A stretch of 64,000 nucleotides of DNA from Andrena cerasifolii (taxonomy: Eukaryota; Arthropoda; Insecta; Hymenoptera; Andrenidae), in contig NC_135119.1 in NCBI RefSeq assembly GCF_050908995.1, forward strand, positions 1,426,001-1,490,000. Reading direction: 5' to 3'. Of the stretch, positions 45,012-57,092 are shown in pieces; position 1 is the first letter of the stretch, and every line of letters begins with the position of its first letter. Position numbers and translations under genes: made by a program. The notes under the pieces are model-generated. The model saw only the letters and a list, made by a program, of their open reading frames with translations, was not told where the DNA came from and made no database searches.

Positions 45012-46307
45012 GGGGACATTCTACTCTCAAGGCCGGAAAATTGGCCACCTTTCGGTGATGGTTTTTATAATGAAATAAACACTTAACGTTTTCGAATTTC
45101 TGGGGGTACATTCTACCACTCTTGAAATACATGAAAAATTCTTTGTTGTTTGATTATTTCATTTGTTTACATAAATATTTCGCAGTGAAGTTGGCGGGTT
45201 CAGAATTGCTGGCGGTTGAAATTTCGGACGACTGGATTATCGAAAATAAAAAAACCAAACATATTTCTAATTTGCAGGAGTATGGTTATCTCGCTTTCCA
45301 CGAAAACACAATTTTGAACCTAAATTATTAAAATGGGAGTCGATCAAAGTCGAAAGTACCGAAAGAGTATTTCTTTTCTGTTTAATAGATATAGAATGTG
45401 AGAAAATATTAAAAAATCTTAAGACATTTGTGGTTAGCGAGATAACCATACTCCTGCAAATTAAAAATATGTTTGGTTCTTTTGTTTTCGATGATCCAGT
45501 CGTCCGAAACTTCAACCGCCAGCAATGCTGAAAACGCCAACTTCACTGCGAAATATTTAAGTAAACAAGTAAAATAAATAAACAACAAAGATTTTTTCTT
45601 GTAGCGTAAACTGCAATAATGCACTAATCATTGGCACTCCTGATTAAAAAGTCAAATATTAAGAAGTAGAAAGTACTTTTTTACAATTTCTTATTTTTCT
45701 TTCATAACAACACTGCAAAGTCCAGTAGTTGAACTACACATTTTACATCTGGCAACACCGCAAAGTGGGACAAAGGGCTGAGTTTTAGGTGTTTTCTTAA
45801 AATTTTGATAAGGGGTAGGTAATTATATTTTGTCGCTTTATAACTAAGTAATGGAGTGAAACACAGATTTACTATGTGTTGTAGGTATTTAATAGTGAAT
45901 GAAGTAGTCTGTTTAAACACTTCAAACTTCGTTTTTAACTACATATATTTTTCTATATAACCTCAAATTTTATGGTGCCAATGATTGTACTTTAATGCCT
46001 ATTTTTGTTGTTCATTAAATATTTTTAAAATTAAAGACTTAATAGGCACTCAGGATGTTTTATTTTAATGAGAAATCCATAATCATTGATAATAACTGAC
46101 AATGAAGACCATATAAAAACTTGACAAAAAAATATATACATTCCCATTCGGATTTCTGCTTAGGGTGCCAATCGTTGTATAGTTTACCCTATTTCAAGAG
46201 TGTTACAATATACCCCCCGAAATTCGAAAACGTCAAGTGTATATTCCATTATAAAAACCATCACCGAAAAGTGGCGGATTTTTCGACCGAGAGAGTAGAC
46301 TGTCCCC
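45012..46307. mobile_element. 1.3-kb MITE with inner palindrome
   Basis: The terminal arms GGGGACATTCTACTCTC at the left and gagagtagactgtcccc at the right extend about 115 bases. A second palindrome, 45122-45370 with 45375-45620, lies inside. TTA follows the right end; the left is preceded by TAC. Paired ORFs of about 70 codons on both strands are mirror images. No function is inferred. Confidence 0.65.
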
Positions 46308-46429
46308 TTAATAAATTTACGACAGTTTTGTTTTCGTTCGTCTGCGCGCGCGCGTATACTTGGCGCACTTGTTGGTACCTCTTTTCAAAAAAGGTAATTT
46401 TGTGGTGATATCGCTGACATTCGAAATAT

Positions 46430-47106
46430 CGATTAGTACATAGGTGTTCCAATATTACCCGTGCAAACGTAGGAAGATGGTAACTCTACTTAATCTAATC
46501 TGTCCAATCTTCGTTGACTTGAATCTGAAAATCCGCGAACGACGATGGAACGTCTAGTCCCCAGTTTCCAGCATAGAGTCCGAAAGATCTGAGTGTGTAG
46601 TGCGGGTCCGTAATTGTCCTAATGAGTCCAATGAGGTTCACGAGCAATCTCTCTCTCTCTCTCTCTCTCCCCCTCTCTCTCTGTTATTTGCCCGCCCGCA
46701 GTTATATACTGTTTCGTCTCTTGTGCTCTCTTGGAGTGCCTCCTTCGGTTGTTTGCTCTTGACTCCTACTTCCTGGCAGTTGCATCGTCCACGGAGGGGT
46801 TTCGGAATTATTACACACGATGCGTTATTACGCCAGTCCATACCGCGTGCCCAAGAGAGGAGAGGAAGGACTCCAGAGAGGGAGTGAAGGAAAAAGGAGA
46901 CGGCGTGTATACTCTCAACAAAAAGGGGGTGTTGCCTCTTCAGTATCGTAGTGAACACGTCCCGTGACGCTAGAAGTGTCTTCCGTCAATTCCAAGACCC
47001 TCGTGACATTATTTTCGCCGCATTGGAAATAGGTGCTACCTGCCACCCGTGTTAACAGGTTGATTTGGAATCGGCGAGCATCGAGATCTCGAAACCGCTG
47101 GTCAGA
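46430..47106 (+). promoter_or_regulatory. Probable promoter and 5' untranslated region of Ly6-B
   Basis: The region is richer in GC than its surroundings. It contains a CT run, a TATA-like ttatatac at 46702-46709, and an arthropod-initiator-like TCAGT near 46939. An acceptor-like ...gttaacag (ending 47058) lies 48 bases before the start codon, so a 5' untranslated intron is possible. The real start site cannot be fixed by eye. Confidence 0.4.
46650..46682. repeat. (CT)n microsatellite
   Basis: Pure CT repeat with a short C-run in the middle, in the upstream region of Ly6-B. Confidence 0.9.
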
Positions 47107-47167
47107 ATGTCTTCTAGATTCGACTGGATGCTAGTGATCGTCGGTCTGATCGTTCTTGCACGTTCAG
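47107..47167 (+). CDS. Ly6-B exon 1: signal peptide exon
   Basis: The ATG at 47107 opens MSSRFDWMLVIVGLIVLARS, a clear secretion signal. An in-frame TTG at 47065 exists, but ATG is the natural eukaryotic start and puts the hydrophobic core at the right distance. The exon ends after the first base of a codon before a gttggt donor, which is weak. Exon 2 continues in phase 1. Cleavage probably falls just before LRCWDC in exon 2. It lies 22 kb downstream of Ly6-A on the same strand and has the same exon plan, which supports a tandem duplication. Confidence 0.8.
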
Positions 47168-47499
47168 GTTGGTTTGTCGATATCGAAGTACAAATCTTTT
47201 TTATAGATCGTGTGGTATTTGGGTTCGTATGGTGTTTCAATTCCGTATTCGATGGTTAGTTTATTAGGCAGTTTGGATAATTTCAGAGTCTGTTGCAACT
47301 CGATAGAAATAATTTATATTTAAAAAAAAAAATATAGAAACCTCATGTGTTGGATGTATGAAGGATTTGTGTGTCATGGGAGTTAGTAGGAATAGGAAAT
47401 TTCATGATGAATTAATTGAAAAACAAGGGAGAAAAATATCCGTGATTTCTTTATGTGGCTGCTGTTTTGGGAAATGAGGTATCGAAAAGGTGAAAATTA

Positions 47500-48300
47500 G
47501 ATTTATTAAGGTGGTTCCTGGATAATCTACTAAACTCAAGAATTCTGTCAAATTTCGTTCAAAACTAGGGTAAATGTGCCAGTAGTTGACCATGTATCAG
47601 TAGTTGACAAAGTTTCAGACAAACGTGAAAAATAAGGTTTTTAGAAGTGCATCTCTTTTCAACAGCGCGCCGCGGCTCCTAATACCCACAAGTTCGCCAC
47701 TAATTTGGAATACAAGAGACCCTTGTACAAAGTTTAAAATCGTTTTACCACATAGTTATTGAGAAATTGTTAATTAAAACTGATGCAATTTTAACACAGT
47801 GGCATATGGCAGAGTCGAAAAAACAGGGTTATATTTTTAGTTCTTCTCCTGAAACAGGAAAACTATATTCAAGAAGTGTACTAAAATTGGCACAAAAGTA
47901 CATCGAAGTGTCAGGAAATGAATTTATTAATTTCTGCAAATCTGACCACATCGTTTCTTCTCAAATGCCCATAAGAAATAGGTTTACGTGTAAATTTTTT
48001 AGAAACTACGTAGAGCAGGCAACGTGGCAACATCGCACATTAGATATGTTTAGACATTTAAAGAACGAACAAAGATTCAAATTCATATGAACATTTTTTC
48101 TGACATTTTGGTTATTAAAGACGCTCCGAACGAATGCGACGTTGTCAGATCTGCTGCTCCAATTCACTACGCTTTTTCAAATATATATACATGATGTTAA
48201 AAATTATTATTATTATTTCCATAGTATCATACTACTCTATATTTATCATTTATTACCCAACACTAATTTAACTAACATAGTTGGTCAGAAGCTACCTTAA
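47500..48300. other. Intron 1 of Ly6-B, repeat-like segment with an unrecognised ORF
   Basis: A frame at 47767-48090 (107 codons) contains KKQGYIFSSSPETGKLYSRS and FRNYVEQATWQH, with a composition that looks coding, but I do not recognise it. The left flank has agggtaaatgtgccagtagt, an end-like sequence similar to the MITE at 53163, and the right flank has gttggtcagaagctacctta. It may be a truncated DNA transposon protein. Confidence 0.3.
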
Positions 48301-49591
48301 CATCCGTTTCCTTTCATACAACAAGCTATTAATCCTCGGAAGGCGAATGGTTTTAGACGGACGCTGGAGGCGAATGCAGGTTTATTTTGATCCACAGGAA
48401 AATTTCAATTTTACACGAGTTTCACGAAGGAATTGCATGTAAAACGAATGAATTAATTAAAATTATAAATACATATGCACATAATCACACCTAAATACAT
48501 AAATAAAAAATAAATACTTTAACATTTTCTTATTTACGTTGCTTGACAATGTTGCTTTAGAGCGATAACGAGGATCGTTCGAATGCTCCACCGGCGATTG
48601 TAAACTGATTGTGAGCCTGAGCGAGAACCTGAATTTGTCGAATTTGGGTCAAAAGGGCCCTGCATACGTCGCACGAGAGTTAAAAACTAACTATTTCCGT
48701 TTATTTAACAAATTTTTATTTTTTACATAAATATAGTCGTTCGAATGATTTATACACATTTTTAACATCTTATTATCAGTTATTTTCAAGACTATAAGTC
48801 TGATAGTACTTATATTGTTTTGTCGTGATATGCTTGGATGAGACGATTATAAAACTGTAAACTACTTACGCGTACAGTTATTTTCGAATAACAAAACGAG
48901 CCCGTATGAGCAAAAAGGAATATGATCTGGTATGCACATCATTCCCCCATTAAAATCTCCACCTCGAACATTTGCATTTTTATTGTCTTGTCCTTGTATC
49001 AACTATGCTTCTTTTTATTGTTGTTTTTGTCTTCTCGTTATGTCGCCGTTCATTGTTATCCTCTCATCAAACGTATTACGCTCTTTGTTGTTACCGCCCA
49101 TTTGCTTACATAATTTAAGCATAAATGTTAAATCTACGAAATTACAGTAATCTACATAAGTACGGACTAATTGTCCAATTGGAATTTTATTGAGTCTCAA
49201 ATAAATTGTATTGGTTTTTACCGAAATTATCGATATGCATGTATACATATGTATCTGCTGCTCGTTTCTTATTAGGAATGCTATGATTTTTCATTCACAT
49301 TGCGTAAATATCGATACAACATAAACTGTTACGTAACTACTCCATTTCTACAGCTTTCCGTAACTCGCAGCGGAAAGAAAAATGAGTAATCCTTATGAAA
49401 CGATACACGTCATGGATAAACGTAATTCTTGACTTCCTGGAGTACATAACATAGACAATTAATAACAACAATATCGAAATGTCAGCGTAATTCGAAGTAA
49501 TTATGGAATCGATAGTGTTGCTCAGGATTTTGCTGGTGTAATGACGGATTTTATTACGTTTCATGTATTTATTCGGCAATGCGTTTAATAG
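48301..49591 (+). other. Remainder of Ly6-B intron 1
   Basis: A+T-rich intron without recognised repeats. It ends with the acceptor gcaatgcgtttaatag directly before exon 2. Confidence 0.5.
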
Positions 49592-49750
49592 GTTCGGCTC
49601 TACGATGTTGGGACTGCGCTTCCAACATGAACGCTTTGTGCGGTGATCCAATGAACGTCACGGAACACCAAGCGACCTTCCACACGAAAACCTGCGAAGC
49701 TGGCCATTATCAAACACCGACAGCCATTTGCCGTAAAATTGTAAAGAGAG
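49592..49750 (+). CDS. Ly6-B exon 2: first half of the Ly6 domain
   Basis: The exon reads SALRCWDCASNMNALCGDPM, with the LxCxxC opening of Ly6/uPAR domains, then HTKTCEAGHY and TAICRKIVKR, giving the next disulfide cysteines. NVTE is a possible N-glycosylation site. It is 159 bases, starts and ends in phase 1, and has a good donor (gag|gtaaac). The CWDC start and TAICRKI block are typical of insect Ly6 proteins such as those acting at septate junctions; no specific orthologue is claimed. Confidence 0.9.
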
Positions 49751-49798
49751 GTAAACAAAGTTTCAGAACTGGCAACTAATAAACTGTCATACAGTTAA

Positions 49799-50081
49799 CC
49801 CGGCGGGAGGCGCACCCCATATTGTAACACAGGTTATCGCTACCGGGTCAAAACTACCAAAAATTGAAACGTAAAAAATCACGATTTCAAAATATTTTTT
49901 TTTAATTTGGTAATTTTTATGTTAAAGTACAGTGTTTTAAGAATCAAATAAAATTTACGAAATATCTTAAAATCTTTATTAAAGTTCTTTAAAAAAATTC
50001 TAACAAAAACTCAAGCAGTCTTCATATTTTTGTAACTAGCGCCTCTGTGGTCAATTTTACCCAGTAGCGACTCCCGCCGAG
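49799..50081. mobile_element. 283-bp piggyBac-type MITE, TTAA target
   Basis: The ends CCCGGCGGGAG and CTCCCGCCGAG are inverted copies with one mismatch, flanked on both sides by TTAA (49795-49798 and 50082-50085). It sits 45 bases downstream of the exon 2 donor of Ly6-B. Confidence 0.8.
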
Positions 50082-50242
50082 TTAAGAGAGTTAAATCAAC
50101 AAAATTTCGGAGATTTAGTTTTTATGGATTGTTTATTATCATTGTCTTGTCAAACGTTATGGAATCGAAATCCTGTTCCGATTTTCAAATTCATGATCTT
50201 TTTTACAGAAATATTTCAGTAAGTATTTACGCTATAATTTAA

Positions 50243-50372
50243 ATAAACTTATTAGTTACATATTTATATATATATTATTTTATATATTTAAATATATATT
50301 ATCTTATATATATAAACTAATAAGTTTATTGAAATTATATATATATATATATATATATAAATATATATATAT
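50243..50372. repeat. AT-rich hairpin and (AT)n microsatellite
   Basis: aataaacttattagt at 50243 pairs with actaataagtttatt ending 50321 around an A+T-only loop. A (TA)n run follows at about 50335-50372. Confidence 0.75.
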
Positions 50373-50951
50373 ATTGGTTAGTTATAAAGGACAACAGAAA
50401 CTGAATATACATAAATAACGTTTATTGATGACAAATGTCTGTATTTAACCGTAATTGTGATGTCACCTATGGACATACAACGTTTGAATATTGAACGGCT
50501 GAATATTTGCAACCTCAATTAGATTTACATGAGTACGTTTGGCAAGAGTAATGAGTTTTAACAACAAGTAGAAGGATGTAGCAAAAATATTTCCATTGAA
50601 CAAGAATGTGTAAAGTTTTTAGTGCAAATGAATTTTTCATGAATTTGATACATAGTTGTACGATGAGCGGAGATTTTACACATGACATACTTGATACTCT
50701 TGCATTTGTCTTTTTCCATGTAAGTTAGGTATGTAATTATGGTGGATTTAACCGAACTTTTTCTGATACATTTATTGTCAGCGTTTCCCGATTAAATTTT
50801 GCTACGGAACTCTTTCAAATTCACTATAATTTTACTGGTCCCGCTACCTCCACAGTTTTTTTTTTGCATGCCAAGGGTCGTAACATCGAAATAAATCAAA
50901 CAGTGCGCTGACCACGCCGCGCCGTTTCGATTTTGTAGTCAGGTACATATA
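50373..50951 (+). other. Intron 2 of Ly6-B, nothing recognised
   Basis: No repeat, ORF or RNA that I can support. Confidence 0.4.
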
Positions 50952-51610
50952 CAGTGGCTCACAGCCATAATCGTACACTCTTTAAAATCGCATAACTTTT
51001 GTAAAATTAATCCAAACGACTTGAGTTTTTTTTAGAAGCTAGAAGGATTAGTTTGCTAAGTGACGTGTTCGTCGTTTTGAAAAAAATTCACTTGGTTGGA
51101 ATAGCAAAAAAAAAAAATAGAAAAGGTCGTTTTTTTCAACTTTTTTTGTGAACCTGTAATGAAAATTAAAAAAAAAGAAGTTTGTAGATTGAAGTAAGTT
51201 GTATACGCGTCTAAAATTTCATGAAAATCTGTTAACGTTGCTCTGAGCTAGAAACGCTTAAAAATCGCAGAATAAGGTTGAGAATCACGGAAATTCCCAA
51301 AATCAGCGATTCCTGACCTAATTCTGCGATCTTTAAGCGTTTATAGCTCAGAGCAACCCTTAACCGATTTTCATGAAATTTTAGACATACAATCTACAAA
51401 CATTTTTTTTTAGTTTTCAGTACAGGCTCACAAAAAATTGAAAAATGACCTTTTCTATTTTTTTTTTTTTGCTATTCCGACCAAGTGCATTTTTTCAAAA
51501 CGACGAATCACGTCACTTAGCAAACTAACCCTTCTAGCTTCTAAAAAAAACTCAAGTCGTTTGGATTAATTTTAAAAAAGTTATGCGACTTTAAAGAGTG
51601 CACGATTATG
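50952..51610. mobile_element. Foldback element with Tc1-like left end
   Basis: The left terminus CAGTGGCTCACAGCCATAAT follows TA. The arms (50975-51265 and 51310-51610) are inverted copies through ttaatccaaacgacttgag, gtttgctaagtgacgtg and gctctgagct. The right terminus is cut at cacgattatg and lacks the last 15 bases. A relic of the right arm lies at 34145-34320. It would form a long hairpin in the Ly6-B pre-mRNA. Confidence 0.8.
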
Positions 51611-53160
51611 TTTCTCGTTGAATAATTTCCACATTTTTTTAATAGGTATTTAAATTTCATTGTAAGATAACTGTTCACTCTAAACCTCGTATCGCGGAAC
51701 GCCAATTGAGAAACGCTGATTTGAAGTAACGTAGTTAATGTATTTACCTTTTGAATAAGGTGAGACTGTTTTCTAAAAACGTCCTTTCGGATAAAAAAGA
51801 TACGTTACTTGCAGTGTTAAATTTATTTTAAAACGATGAAAATTTCTCATACTTATTCGTGCAAATACACTAGCGTCTACGATATCTCGTCACAGTTACG
51901 AGATTAACGATACGTTACTCTATTACGATGTCCTTACACACCATGACGCATTTGAACGTTGCGTGGAATTGTAACATCACCCGATGATCATGGTCTTCAA
52001 GTTGATCGTGATGGCGCACCATGTTGCACCCGTGAGTCACGGCACGTGCTCCTGTGCCATAATTGCGATAATTATATGTTGGCAAGGTCGAAACCACACC
52101 CGCGTTAGAGAGAAATCAGTCGTTGGTGTAGAATCATGAATATTGAGGTTAATCGTAGTAAAGTGCCTAGAATTCCAGGATTATACGTATGAGTATGTAT
52201 GTGCACAATAAGTGCAGGATTATGAAGATTTGCATAATTTTAGTAGTGATAATTCTACAACGCAAGAATACGTATGGCTTAGTGTGTTTACCAGCGCAAC
52301 ATCGCGTAATATAGAAGTGGTAAAACATTTACTACAGACAAAAGGCGGGCAAAAACGTACAGTAGAATCAAAATTATTCGTGCCACAGGGGGCTGTAAAA
52401 AAACGGATATCCGAAAAAAATGGATAATGATTTAAAAAAGTAATTTAAAAAGAGTTCTTTTCAAATAAAGTGTTTAACTTTTCAATTTCTTTAAAACTTC
52501 ATTATAGTTATAGATTGTTCATACATATAATCCCACTATTATTACTATTAATATTATTACTATTAAGTGTAAATATTGTTTAAAAACAAAAAAGTTTACC
52601 AACTTGAAAACTGAATCCTTTTTTCTTAAAACGGATTGACCACCGATAATCGTGGTTTTACTGTACCAAATTTTTAAATGTACCAATTTCTTAGAATGCT
52701 CTAGGCGCTCGAAAAAAGATATGGATTCAGTCATTTTCTTAGTAAAAGGATTTTCCCCAATTTTAATAAAAGAAATAATAATAATTAAAGGAATTATCGC
52801 TAACGATAGGAGATGTGTGTTTTTTCGAAGCGTTGTCCACCCCCCACCGTATCTGAAGATAAAATCTCGAACAAGTTTTAAAAATCGATTAAAAATAGAG
52901 ATCCTTGGTCTTCTCACTTTCTTAAATTTCAATCTCAGTCTTTTGATAATTACGAAGAAGTACGATTTTCACAATGGAAATTTCATGTTTGTTATTTAAA
53001 TAGTCGCCATTTTGTAAAGAAATGCAATATTAAAAATTGACGACTGTTAAAGATCTCTACTTTTAATCGAGTCTTAAAGTTCTAACGAATTTTAGTCTTC
53101 AGATGCACTGTTTGGACTAGTGACTAGACAGTGTCCATTGGAGAAAGCCTTGAAAATAGA
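51611..53160 (+). other. Intron 2 of Ly6-B, nothing recognised
   Basis: A+T-rich. Overlapping ORFs on both strands at 52519-52999 read through low-complexity sequence and show no domain. Confidence 0.4.
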
Positions 53161-53162
53161 TA

Positions 53163-53479
53163 GGGTGAAGGACCCAATTACTGACACCTAACCAATTACT
53201 GTCACCTTAAGCTATTTTACTTAAAATAACGAACAAATAAACGTCGTAAAGTCGTACACAAAAAGAATTATGTAATTCGACCTATAATCTATACTATAGA
53301 TTATACACTATAAATAATGAAGTTGAAATTTCGACAGTAAATTTTTTTTTTAAATTTTAAAACATGATTTTAAATTTAAAAAAAAAATTATACACTACAG
53401 TTTATTTATTCGTTATTTTAAGTAAAATAGCTTTAGGTGACAGTAATTGGTTAGGTGTCAGTAATTGGGTCCTTTACCC
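53163..53479. mobile_element. 317-bp MITE with TA target duplication
   Basis: The ends GGGTGAAGGACCCAATTACT and the complement at 53460-53479 define TIRs of about 80 bases (ccaattactgtcacct, ttttacttaaaataacgaa). TA flanks both sides. The interior is A+T-rich. Tc1/mariner-type by target only. Confidence 0.8.
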
Positions 53480-53675
53480 TACGTCTCACATTGAGAGCTA
53501 TAGGTGTAAGCCGGTTATTATTATTTTTCAAACAAAATTTGAGAAACTGAAAGTAGGTAATAAATATACCTTTTAGTTGAAAAAATTTAGTATGATTTAC
53601 ACCTGTACCTCTTTCTTAGAGAAGTATTGAATATGTGTATTCTTTTCTGGCATCCAGGTAAATGTAACCCTTTAA

Positions 53676-54246
53676 CACGTTTCGTGTCGGGTATCATGGA
53701 CATTTGTCAAGCCTACTAGTTTTGTCTCTGGCATAATATGTTTCATGACATTTATACGACAGCAAAAAAATTATTAGGTTATTAACAATAAAAGAGCGCT
53801 ACAGAACAAAGCAAAAGTTTTTGTTTTAAACAGCTTATCGTCCTATTTAATACGACTTATGTGCGTTTAAGACGAAAAAATAATTTGATTAAATTTAAAT
53901 AAACCTGTTTAATTACAGTACTGTTAATATCATTGGTTTTATAAATGTTTATTCAGTCAATTTTGAGGGACCGAATATATCTGTTTCTTATATTTTACAT
54001 TCAATAAATAAATATCATACAGTTCTCTGGTTATATATTACCACAATGGCTGCAGTCAAGTGTTAGGTGGAGGTGAAAATAATATTCAGAAGAGAATAAC
54101 AAAATCTTCGAATATGAAGATTAAGTTTAGAATAAAAGAACATGTAAGGAACAGATCGATACGCTGCCGCGTGCATCGTACGAATCTCATGACGTGGTAA
54201 TTACTACTACGAAATGTTTCATGTGATGTAGACAGTACGGAACGTG
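53676..54246. mobile_element. 571-bp TTAA-target element
   Basis: The ends CACGTTTCGTG and tacggaacgtg are imperfect inverted copies, and TTAA flanks both sides (53672-53675, 54247-54250). No transposase is present. piggyBac-like by target only. Confidence 0.5.
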
Positions 54247-54250
54247 TTAA

Positions 54251-55272
54251 TCAAAGCTTAATAATTTTGGTGTACATGAATATATTAATACTTGTATTAT
54301 AAATTTCAGTGCCGAAAAGAAATACTGATTTAACAAAATAGGCAATGTGGTATTGAAAAATATTAAAATAACATTGCATAAATATTAGAAAGTATCACTA
54401 AAATTCGACGTTTTCGTGCAGGGACTATTGTTATAATGTGTGAATGGAAAAGAATTGATACGTTAACAGTGCCTAATAATGGAAGAACATATAGTATTGC
54501 CCCATTCTAATTACGAATATGAACGAAATTCTAATGCTGATGCACTTTGTTATTATTGTTTGAATGATTTAAATACTTTGACCCAGATTATTACAATTGT
54601 ATGCGACTGACAATGAGCACGTAACAGGTAATAATTGGGAACGGGCACTTTGGACTCATTAGATGCTTTAAAGTTTTAAGTCATATACAGGGTATATTAT
54701 TGTGTGTTATCACACACAGGGCCCGTTATTCATGTCATAACTGGAAAACTACATTTTTTGTAAACGAACATTCGTTCTTGATAAAAGAATCTTTAAAAAC
54801 TTATTGGGTATGCAAACACTGGTCTAAAATATAGCCTGGCAAATCTTTTCTATTTGTGCTTATAATTGACCCCAATAGCAGCAATATAAAAAATATCCAG
54901 GGAAAAGGGAATCATAATTTCCTTCATAGAGCATAGTTGTGAGTGTAACAAAATCAAATTTTCTGAACACTGCGTGAAAATCCAACCGGCGTGAATTAGG
55001 CGTGAAAACACGTCGACGCCAATCAAAGTGTAAATAAAAAATTATTTATAATTCGATTATACAATTAATAACGGACCAACCTGTAGGTACATTTATTTCT
55101 TTCTTTCAACATCATCTCCAGCTTTCTCGTCGTATTATTATAGTAAAGTAAAGTATAGTATATTTATAAACTGTACATTAATCGTAGATATGTAACGCAC
55201 ATTGAAAATTCCATTATACAATTTTTCCCGTAATCATAAAAAGAATGATATAATAGTTGCATTACAGAATTA
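54251..55272 (+). other. Intron 2 of Ly6-B, nothing recognised
   Basis: Plain A+T-rich sequence. A short hairpin (gtgtgttatcacacac, 54693-54708) is the only structure seen. Confidence 0.4.
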
Positions 55273-56332
55273 CACAGTTCGACAAAATTTGACTTTTTTC
55301 GGACTTGTAACATTCAATAGTTGTTTCTTATAGGTTTTCGTCCCCTGAAAACAAATCCGCAAACCGTTTGTCGCCATCGCCTTCAGTTTTTGAGAAATTC
55401 GATTTTGAAAAAAAAAACTGCAAATTTTCAACTTTGAACATCTTTTGCGTCGAAACAGTAATATTTATTCGGTTGCTCGTGGCGTCAAATTATTCTATGA
55501 ACCCTCCCGAATAAAACGCTATAAGTTATTATTGGATTATGAACATTTAAATATGTAAACATCGATCAAAGGGAAAAGGACACCCGAAATGCACCCATTT
55601 TTGCAGATATCTTGCTATATATTTTAAAAACTAAGGGTCTAGGAGAAAATCTGACTACTCCACGCGATGCAGCAGAAAATTTTCTTTCGGAAACCACCAA
55701 CAGAAGTGGTAAGTCACGTTTCGTTTTCAATACAGAAGCGAAATAGTTTGGCAAAACGTGCGGCGGCGACAGTGGTAGTCACGCGCGTTACGCGATTCTG
55801 TAACGCTGAGCGGCAGTGGATCGCGCGCCGCCGTTGACTACCACTGTCGGCGCCGCGCGTTTTGCCAAACTATTTCGCTTCTGTGTTGAAAACAAAACGT
55901 GACTTACCACTTCTGTTGATGCTTTCCGATGGAAAAATGTCTGCTGCATCTCGTGGAATAGTCAGATTTCCTCCTAGACCTTTACTTTTGGAAATAAATG
56001 CAAACGTATCTTCAAAACTGGGTGCATTTCGGGTGTCCTTTTTCCTTTGATCGATATTTAAACATATTTAAATGTCCATAATCCAATAATAACTTATATC
56101 GTTTTTTCGGTAGGGTTCATAGAATAATTTGGCACAACAAGCAACCGAATAAGTATTACCATTTCGACACAAAAGATATTCAAATTTGAAAATTTGCAGT
56201 TTTTTTCAAAATCGAATTTCTCAAAAACTGAGGGGGATGGTGACAAACGGTTTGCGGATTCGTTTTCAGGGCACGAAAACCTTTAAGAAATGGCTATTGA
56301 ATGTTACAAGTCCAGATGGCTGTCGAACTGTG
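55273..56332. mobile_element. 1.06-kb near-complete palindrome with TTA target duplication
   Basis: The ends CACAGTTCGACA and TGTCGAACTGTG are perfect inverted copies, flanked by TTA (55270-55272, 56333-56335). The arms pair over almost their full 500 bases, with a GC-rich centre at 55760-55860. Two 62-codon ORFs on opposite strands start alike (MPNYFASVLKTKRDLPLLL) because they are the same sequence in mirror image. The 3-bp TTA target suggests PIF/Harbinger. Confidence 0.9.
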
Positions 56333-56335
56333 TTA

Positions 56336-57092
56336 TCTTTCGAAAATAGCATAATTTTGTCTATCTATAAATGAAGAAATTAAAAATAGGTATAGGTTTC
56401 AAAATTTAGTAGGTATTATAATTTCGATCTCACAGTCTTATACTTCGGAAGTTCTATTTTTCAGTCATTTTCTTGCTGGTAAAAGAGAATGATTTTTACA
56501 GTAATTACGTCTGAGTACGACTTTGGAATTTATACCAACGACGGCCGCGTGTCACATGTATCAATCATCGTATAAAAGAACCTGGTTTTATTCGTATTCA
56601 CAAAGCCAGAGATCCGGAAATTCTTGGTATAGTTTGAATCATGAGCGTTACACAACCTGTTGCGTTAGATCGTACAAACAATAGTTTACTCTGGTACAAA
56701 TAAGAGAAGCTTCACATGGCGCAGTCGATTATGCTCGTAAACCGGATATTATAACTGTGACTCGCCGCGCTCATTTTAGCAAACATTATGCTATGCATTA
56801 GTGTAGTCGTAATTAACCTTCTGTGCTCTGATTACAGACCGATATTATATCAGTTTATTGAATGATACTTTTCTAGCATTAGCAAGTGGTTTGAAACTGA
56901 AGGTTTAGAAAACATTACACATTCTTACATTCAATGCATTGATCAAAAGAATCAAACCAGACCTTCGTTAGAAATTAATTTATTATGTAAAATAATTAAG
57001 TACCTATGAGTGTTTAATTTATATTTCCGAGCTGGTTAGAATGCTTGAATTTGATTTAAAGTTCGTTAGAGATGAAACTCATAAACTACTTA
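56336..57092 (+). other. Intron 2 of Ly6-B, nothing recognised
   Basis: No feature supported between the two foldbacks. Confidence 0.4.

Larger units (their letters stand above)
43632..46405. mobile_element. Outer inverted-repeat element containing three adjacent MITEs
   Basis: The outer arms, 43632-43729 and 46308-46405, are inverted copies (ccacaaaattaccttcttt, gtgcgccaagtata, actgtcgtaaatttattaa). Everything between them is made of three consecutive inverted-repeat elements. No transposase is encoded. Confidence 0.7.

Noticed and set aside
47065..47259. A longer Ly6-B N-terminus beginning at 47065 and reading through the donor
   Set aside because: That start is TTG, and the frame beyond 47167 is intronic; the ATG at 47107 and the phase-1 donor fit the signal exon better.
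55566..56050. Twin 62-codon ORFs starting MPNYFASVLKTKRDLP on opposite strands
   Set aside because: Same sequence in the two arms of a palindrome.
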